DNA from: an uncultured Caulobacter sp.
GTDB taxonomy: Bacteria; Pseudomonadota; Alphaproteobacteria; Caulobacterales; Caulobacteraceae
Assembly: GCF_937900395.1 (NCBI RefSeq)
Contig: NZ_CALCDX010000016.1
Span: 1 to 29,313, forward strand
DNA length: 29,313 bases
Direction of reading: 5' to 3'
Part shown: positions 25,505 to 29,313 of the stretch, piece after piece
Numbering within the stretch: position 1 is the stretch's first letter
Layout of the letters: each line of letters opens with the position of its first letter
The notes under the pieces: generated by a model
The model's input: only the letters and a program-made list of their open reading frames with translations
Told to the model about the DNA's origin: nothing
The model's database searches: none
Program-made: the position numbers and the translations under genes

Positions 25505-26512
25505 ATGAAGATCGTCGGCTTCCGCGAGCTGCTGCCCGCCACCGATCCCAACGCCCTGCTCGACCTGGAAGCGCCCGATCCCAAGCCGAGCGGCCACGAC
25601 ATCCTGGTGCGGGTGAAGGCCGTCTCGGTGAATCCGGTCGACACCAAGGTGCGCAGCCGCGCCCAGCCCGCCGCGGACGAGGTCCGGGTGCTCGGCTTCG
25701 ACGCCGCCGGCGTGGTCGAGGCGGTCGGCGAGGCCGTCACCCTGTTCTCGCCCGGCGACGAGGTGTTCTACGCCGGCGCCATCGGCCGACCGGGCTCGAA
25801 CGCCGAGCTGCAGCTGGTCGACGAGCGCATCGTGGGCCGCAAGCCCAAGAGCCTGAACTACGCCCAGGCCGCCGCCATGCCGCTGACCTTCATCACCGCC
25901 TGGGAGCTACTGTTCGACCGGTTCGGCGTGGCGCGCGACGGCGGCGAAGGCCAGACCCTGGTGATCATCGGCGGCGCCGGCGGCGTCGGTTCGGCCCTGA
26001 TCCAGCTGGCGCGGAAGCTGACCAAGCTGAACGTCGTGGCCAGCGCCTCGCGCGAGGAAACCCGTCGCTGGGTCCAGTACCTCGGCGCGCACCAGATCTT
26101 CGACCACACCGAGCCTCTGGGCGAAGAACTGGCGCGCCTAGGCCTTGAGGCTCCGGCCTACATCGCCTGCCTGACCCACAGCGCCCAGCACTTCCCGCAA
26201 GTCTCGGAGGCGATCGCGCTGCAAGGCAAGATCGGGATCATCGAGGCCGACGGCGACCTCAACATCCGCCCCCTCCAGGCCAAGGCCGCTTCGATCCACT
26301 GGGAGTACATGTTCGCCCGCCCGCAGGGCACGCCGGACATGATCGAACAGCACAGGCTGCTGAACGCCGTCTCGGACCTGGTCGATCAAGGCGTCCTGCG
26401 CACCACCCTGACCCAGGTGGTCGGCAAAATCCGCGCGGCCGACCTTTTGGAAGCCCACCGCATCGTCGAGAGCGCCCGCACCATCGGCAAGGTGGCGCTG
26501 GAGGGCTTCTGA
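25505..26512 (+). CDS. Zinc-independent quinone oxidoreductase / MDR-family dehydrogenase
   Basis: A 335-residue medium-chain dehydrogenase/reductase, expected to reduce quinones or activated alkenes with NAD(P)H in the cytosol. The start is ATG 25505, with GGAG six bases upstream; a TTG four codons earlier is less likely. The N-terminal GroES-like domain shows VRVKAVSVNPVDTKVR and LGFDAAGVVEAVG, and SPGDEVFYAG. The Rossmann motif is VIIGGAGGVGSALIQLA (about 160-176). The structural-zinc cysteine cluster is absent. The C-terminus, SARTIGKVAL, resembles the zinc-binding alcohol dehydrogenase subfamily of quinone reductases. Divergent from the HxlR-type regulator and 18 bp upstream of the GNAT gene. 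Confidence 0.9.
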   Translation: MKIVGFRELLPATDPNALLDLEAPDPKPSGHDILVRVKAVSVNPVDTKVRSRAQPAADEVRVLGFDAAGVVEAVGEAVTLFSPGDEVFYAGAIGRPGSNAELQLVDERIVGRKPKSLNYAQAAAMPLTFITAWELLFDRFGVARDGGEGQTLVIIGGAGGVGSALIQLARKLTKLNVVASASREETRRWVQYLGAHQIFDHTEPLGEELARLGLEAPAYIACLTHSAQHFPQVSEAIALQGKIGIIEADGDLNIRPLQAKAASIHWEYMFARPQGTPDMIEQHRLLNAVSDLVDQGVLRTTLTQVVGKIRAADLLEAHRIVESARTIGKVALEGF

Positions 26513-26530
26513 CCGTTGAAGGGTCCGGTC

Positions 26531-27067
26531 ATGGCGGCTACTCAGGTCGCCATGACCGACACGCTCCGCCGCGCCACGATCGAAGACGCCGACACCCTGT
26601 CCAGCCTGGGCGCGCGCACCTTCGCCGAGACCTTCGCGCACCTCTATCCGCCCGAGGACCTTGAGACCTTCCTGGCCTACGCCTATGGCCTGGAGCGGAC
26701 GCGCAACGACCTGGCCCATCCGGACAAGGCCTCGTGGATCCTGGAGGACGAGGACGGCGAGGCGATCGGCTACGCCCTCGCGGGTCCTTGCGACCTGCCG
26801 CACGACGACGTGAAGCCGGGGGATGGCGAATTGAAGCGGATCTATCTGCTGAAGTCGCACCAGGGCGGCGGCCGGGGCACGCGTCTGTTGAACACCGCCC
26901 TGGAGTGGCTCGAGAAGGACGGCCCCCGCCCCTTGTGGATCGGCGTCTGGTCCGAGAACTTCGGCGCGCAGCGGCTGTACGGCCGCCTGGGATTCGAGAA
27001 GGTCGGCGAATACTACTTCCCGGTCGGCGAGACGCGGGACCTGGAGTTCATCCTGCGGCGGGGGTGA
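26531..27067 (+). CDS. GNAT-family N-acetyltransferase
   Basis: A 178-residue acetyl-CoA-dependent acetyltransferase. The core motif is LKRIYLLKSHQGGGRGTRLL (R/QxxGxG type, acetyl-CoA pyrophosphate binding, about residues 100-119). LWIGVWSENFGAQRLYGRLGFEKVGEYYF is the usual C-terminal strand-helix pair (about residues 134-165). The ATG at 26531 has AAGGG upstream; ATG 26552 (MTDTLRRAT) is an alternative start. It is probably cotranscribed with the quinone reductase gene. The acceptor substrate is unknown; small-molecule or protein targets are both possible. Confidence 0.9.
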   Translation: MAATQVAMTDTLRRATIEDADTLSSLGARTFAETFAHLYPPEDLETFLAYAYGLERTRNDLAHPDKASWILEDEDGEAIGYALAGPCDLPHDDVKPGDGELKRIYLLKSHQGGGRGTRLLNTALEWLEKDGPRPLWIGVWSENFGAQRLYGRLGFEKVGEYYFPVGETRDLEFILRRG

Positions 27068-27078
27068 GGCTCGAATAG

Positions 27079-27196
27079 CGCCCCCTCCGGCCCTCCGGGC
27101 CACCTCCCCCGCTTCGCGAGGGAGGATGATAGCCGCCCTCCTGCCCCGCTTGCGGGGGGTGGATCGCCGCGGATACGCGGCGAGACGGAGGGGGCG
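27079..27196. repeat. 118-bp palindromic intergenic repeat with several hairpins
   Basis: CGCCCCCTCCG (27079-27089) and CGGAGGGGGCG (27186-27196) are perfect 11-base outer arms. Inside are GGCCC-TCC-GGGCC (27089-27101), a CTCCC/GGGAG hairpin, CCCCGC/GCGGGG and CGCCGCG-GATA-CGCGGCG (27165-27182). It differs in sequence from the repeat at 20912-21027, so it belongs to another repeat family. It fills nearly all of the gap between the GNAT and VWA genes. Confidence 0.78.
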
Positions 27197-27252
27197 TTGC
27201 GCGGGCGGGCTTTAGGCCCCACAATCCGAACAACCGTTCGAAAGCCGCGCCG

Positions 27253-28431
27253 ATGTTCCTCCGCTTCTTCTCCGAGCTCCGCCAGGCCAAGGTTCCCGTG
27301 TCCTTGCGCGAGTACCTCCTGCTGATGGAGGCCCTCGACAAGGACGTCATCGATCGCACGGTCGAGGACTTCTACTTCCTGTCGCGCGCCAGCCTGGTGA
27401 AGGACGAGAAGAACCTCGACAAGTTCGACCGCGTGTTTGGTCACGTCTTCAAGGGCCTGGAAACGGTCAACGAGGGCCTGACCGCCGACATCCCGGAAGA
27501 GTGGCTGAAGGCCCTGACCGAAAAGTTCCTCACCGACGAGGAAAAGGCCCAGATCGAGGCCATGGGCGGCTTCGAGAAGCTGATGGAGACCCTGCAGGAG
27601 CGCCTGCGCGAGCAGAAGAAGCGCCACGAGGGCGGCAACAAGATGATCGGCTCGGGCGGAACCTCGCCGTTCGGCAATAACGGCTATAATCCCGAGGGCG
27701 TGCGCATCGGCCAGGACAAGAGCCGCCATGGCCGCGCGGTGAAGGTCTGGGACAAGCGCGAGTACAAGAACCTCGACGACAGCGTCGAACTGGGCACCCG
27801 CAACATCAAGGTCGCCCTACGGCGCCTGCGCAAGTTCGCCCGCACCGGCGCGGCCGACGAGCTGGACTTGAACGGTACGATCAAGGGCACGGCCGAGAAG
27901 GGCTATCTCGACATCCAGCTGCGCCCCGAGCGCCGCAACGCCATCAAGGTGCTGATCTTCTTCGACATCGGCGGCTCGATGGACGGCCATATCAAGCTCT
28001 GCGAGGAGCTGTTCAGCGCCGCCAAGACCGAGTTCAAGAACCTGGAGTTCTACTATTTCCACAACTGCCTCTATGAGGCGGTCTGGAAGGACAACAAGCG
28101 CCGCCACACCGAGAAGATCCCGACCTTCGACGTGCTCCACAAGTTCCCGGCCGACTACAAGGTGATCTTCGTCGGCGACGCCACCATGAGCCCCTACGAG
28201 ATCACCTATCCGGGCGGCAGCGTCGAACACTGGAACGAGGAGCCCGGCGCGATCTGGATGCAGCGGGTCACCGACATCTATCAGAGCTGCGTCTGGCTGA
28301 ACCCGACGCCGGAGCGGCACTGGGACTACACCCAGTCGATCGGCGTGATGAAGCAGATCCTGTCGGACCGGATGTATCCGCTGACCCTCGAAGGCCTGGA
28401 CAAGGCGATGCGCGAACTGGTTCGCGGCTAA
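27253..28431 (+). CDS. CoxE-type VWA domain-containing protein
   Basis: A 392-residue cytosolic protein. The C-terminal half is a VWA domain: LIFFDIGGSMDGHIKLCEELF (about 235-255) is the metal-site region, VIFVGDATMSPYEI carries the later aspartate, and VWLNPTPERHWDYTQSIGVM is characteristic of the CoxE-like group. The metal motif reads D-x-G-x-S rather than D-x-S-x-S. The N-terminal half (PVSLREYLLLMEAL, VIDRTVEDFYFLSRASLVKD) is helical and shared by these proteins. Family members usually work with a MoxR-type AAA+ ATPase in maturation of metalloenzymes or complexes; none is encoded here. No clear ribosome binding site precedes the ATG. Confidence 0.9.
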   Translation: MFLRFFSELRQAKVPVSLREYLLLMEALDKDVIDRTVEDFYFLSRASLVKDEKNLDKFDRVFGHVFKGLETVNEGLTADIPEEWLKALTEKFLTDEEKAQIEAMGGFEKLMETLQERLREQKKRHEGGNKMIGSGGTSPFGNNGYNPEGVRIGQDKSRHGRAVKVWDKREYKNLDDSVELGTRNIKVALRRLRKFARTGAADELDLNGTIKGTAEKGYLDIQLRPERRNAIKVLIFFDIGGSMDGHIKLCEELFSAAKTEFKNLEFYYFHNCLYEAVWKDNKRRHTEKIPTFDVLHKFPADYKVIFVGDATMSPYEITYPGGSVEHWNEEPGAIWMQRVTDIYQSCVWLNPTPERHWDYTQSIGVMKQILSDRMYPLTLEGLDKAMRELVRG

Positions 28432-28437
28432 GGCGCC

Positions 28438-29304
28438 CTACCGCGACGGCGCGGGCTCGCCGAAGAAGTTCGCATCGGTCGTGGGCTGGCCCACCACCGA
28501 GACGACCGGCGCCGCGGCGTGGTCGGCCTCGATCATGGTTCCGATCCGGAAGGCCGCTGTGTTGGCGCCGCCCACCAGGATGAAGACGTCCTCGTGACCG
28601 TCGCCGTCGACGTCAAAGCCGACGCGCGTGCCCGCCACCGTACGGGTGACGTCGGTCACCAGGTGCGTCGTCGCTTCGGCGAGCGCGTTTTCCTGAGCGC
28701 TCAGGACGTTGCTGACCGCCGTCGCGCTGACGACGGTGAGCTGCCCCTTGCCCAGCACGGCGAGATGATCGCCCTGCGCGGCGGCGTAGTCGAGGATGAC
28801 GCCCAAAAGAGCCTCGGCCTTGTTCGTCGGCGCCTTGGCCGAGATCAGGAAGGTGTCCGCTCCGGTCCCGCCGCTGGCCACCACGCGGGCGTTCATGACG
28901 ATCCGATCGTTTCCGGCGCCGCCATCGATGCGATCGATCCCGCTACGCGCGCCGCCGCCGTCGATATGGTCATCACCGGCGCCAGCGCGGATCACGTCGG
29001 CGTCCGCCGTGCCGACGATAGTGTCGGCGCCAGGCGTCCCGTTGATCACCGACGCCGTCCCGGCGAAACCTTGCGTGCCGCCGGCCTCTGCGGTCTTGGA
29101 GCCGTCGGTCTGCTGCAGCTGGGCGGGAGTCTCCGAGGACGGCGGCGCGACCGCGAACGTCTCGGCGTGCGTCGCCTTGCTCACGATGAGTCCGGTCAAG
29201 GCGGCCCAAGGCGTTTCGATCGCCGCCGCCTGCACGCCTTCGGGCTTGACGGAGGGCTGAGCCCCTCCATGTCCTTTTGCAAGACGTGACTCGTCAAAAG
29301 ACAC
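28438..29304 (-). CDS. RTX-type calcium-binding protein (5' end uncertain, may extend past window)
   Basis: At least 288 residues. INGTPGADTIVGTADADVI, IRAGAGDDHIDGG and RIDGGAGNDRIVM (about residues 87-135) are RTX nonapeptide repeats that bind calcium and fold into a beta-roll. A later FDVDGDGHEDVFIL (about 225-238) is another Asp-rich, probably calcium-binding loop. Such proteins are usually secreted by type I systems with an uncleaved C-terminal signal; there is no Sec signal peptide. The only nearby start is a GTG at 29304 without a proper ribosome binding site. The frame stays open to base 29313, so the true start may be outside. It is convergent with the VWA gene, with only six bases between stops. 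Role unknown. Confidence 0.75.
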   Translation of the reverse strand: MSFDESRLAKGHGGAQPSVKPEGVQAAAIETPWAALTGLIVSKATHAETFAVAPPSSETPAQLQQTDGSKTAEAGGTQGFAGTASVINGTPGADTIVGTADADVIRAGAGDDHIDGGGARSGIDRIDGGAGNDRIVMNARVVASGGTGADTFLISAKAPTNKAEALLGVILDYAAAQGDHLAVLGKGQLTVVSATAVSNVLSAQENALAEATTHLVTDVTRTVAGTRVGFDVDGDGHEDVFILVGGANTAAFRIGTMIEADHAAAPVVSVVGQPTTDANFFGEPAPSR

Positions 29305-29313
29305 TCCGCGCCG

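Overview
The window looks like the chromosome of a Caulobacter-type alphaproteobacterium (C. crescentus/C. vibrioides group). The evidence is very GC-rich coding DNA, Entner-Doudoroff genes in the order zwf-pgl-edd-glk, a divergent fliLM/flgFGAH flagellar locus with CtrA half-sites (TTAACC) and a near-perfect sigma-54 promoter, clustered GANTC (CcrM) sites, and long palindromic intergenic repeats. No rRNA, tRNA, CRISPR array, IS element or prophage was seen.

Region 1 (1-10.8 kb, mostly minus strand) is a sugar-to-pyruvate block. It holds a 3'-truncated pyruvate kinase gene, a secreted GH3 beta-glucosidase of the ExoP type directly upstream of it, a LacI-family regulator, an AT-richer islet with one PIN-like gene (plus strand), and the operon zwf-pgl-edd-glk. 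Three near-identical 14-bp palindromes (TGACA-N4-TGTCA) lie upstream of the glucosidase, the lacI-type gene and zwf. This suggests one local repressor controls glucoside hydrolysis, glucose phosphorylation and the Entner-Doudoroff steps. KDPG aldolase (eda) is not in the window. Between lacI and the glucosidase there is an apparent 25-codon leader ORF with an ideal ribosome binding site, then a 12-bp-stem intrinsic terminator. This could be an attenuator and is the most unusual feature here.

Region 2 (11.1-20.9 kb) is flagellar. On the minus strand, fliL-fliM-(DUF6468-like)-(MotE-like)-(large exported TPR protein) form a tightly packed operon with 4-bp overlaps. On the plus strand, flgF-flgG-flgA-flgH follow a sigma-54 promoter and end at a hairpin terminator. 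A small lipoprotein gene of unknown function comes next.

Region 3 (20.9-24.9 kb, minus strand) carries xseB-ispA-dxs, the usual alphaproteobacterial isoprenoid-precursor cluster, and a histidine-phosphatase-family gene. A 116-bp palindromic repeat separates dxs from the flagellar side.

Region 4 (25.0-29.3 kb) has a divergent HxlR-type regulator and zinc-independent quinone-reductase-like gene sharing an inverted repeat, a GNAT acetyltransferase, a second palindromic repeat, a CoxE-type VWA protein, and a convergent RTX-type calcium-binding protein whose 5' end may lie outside the window.

Start codons were reassigned where ribosome binding sites and family lengths supported it (glucosidase, zwf, glk, fliM, fliL, dxs, xseB, hxlR-type, quinone reductase, GNAT, lipoprotein). 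All assignments come from reading the sequence; no database search was run.
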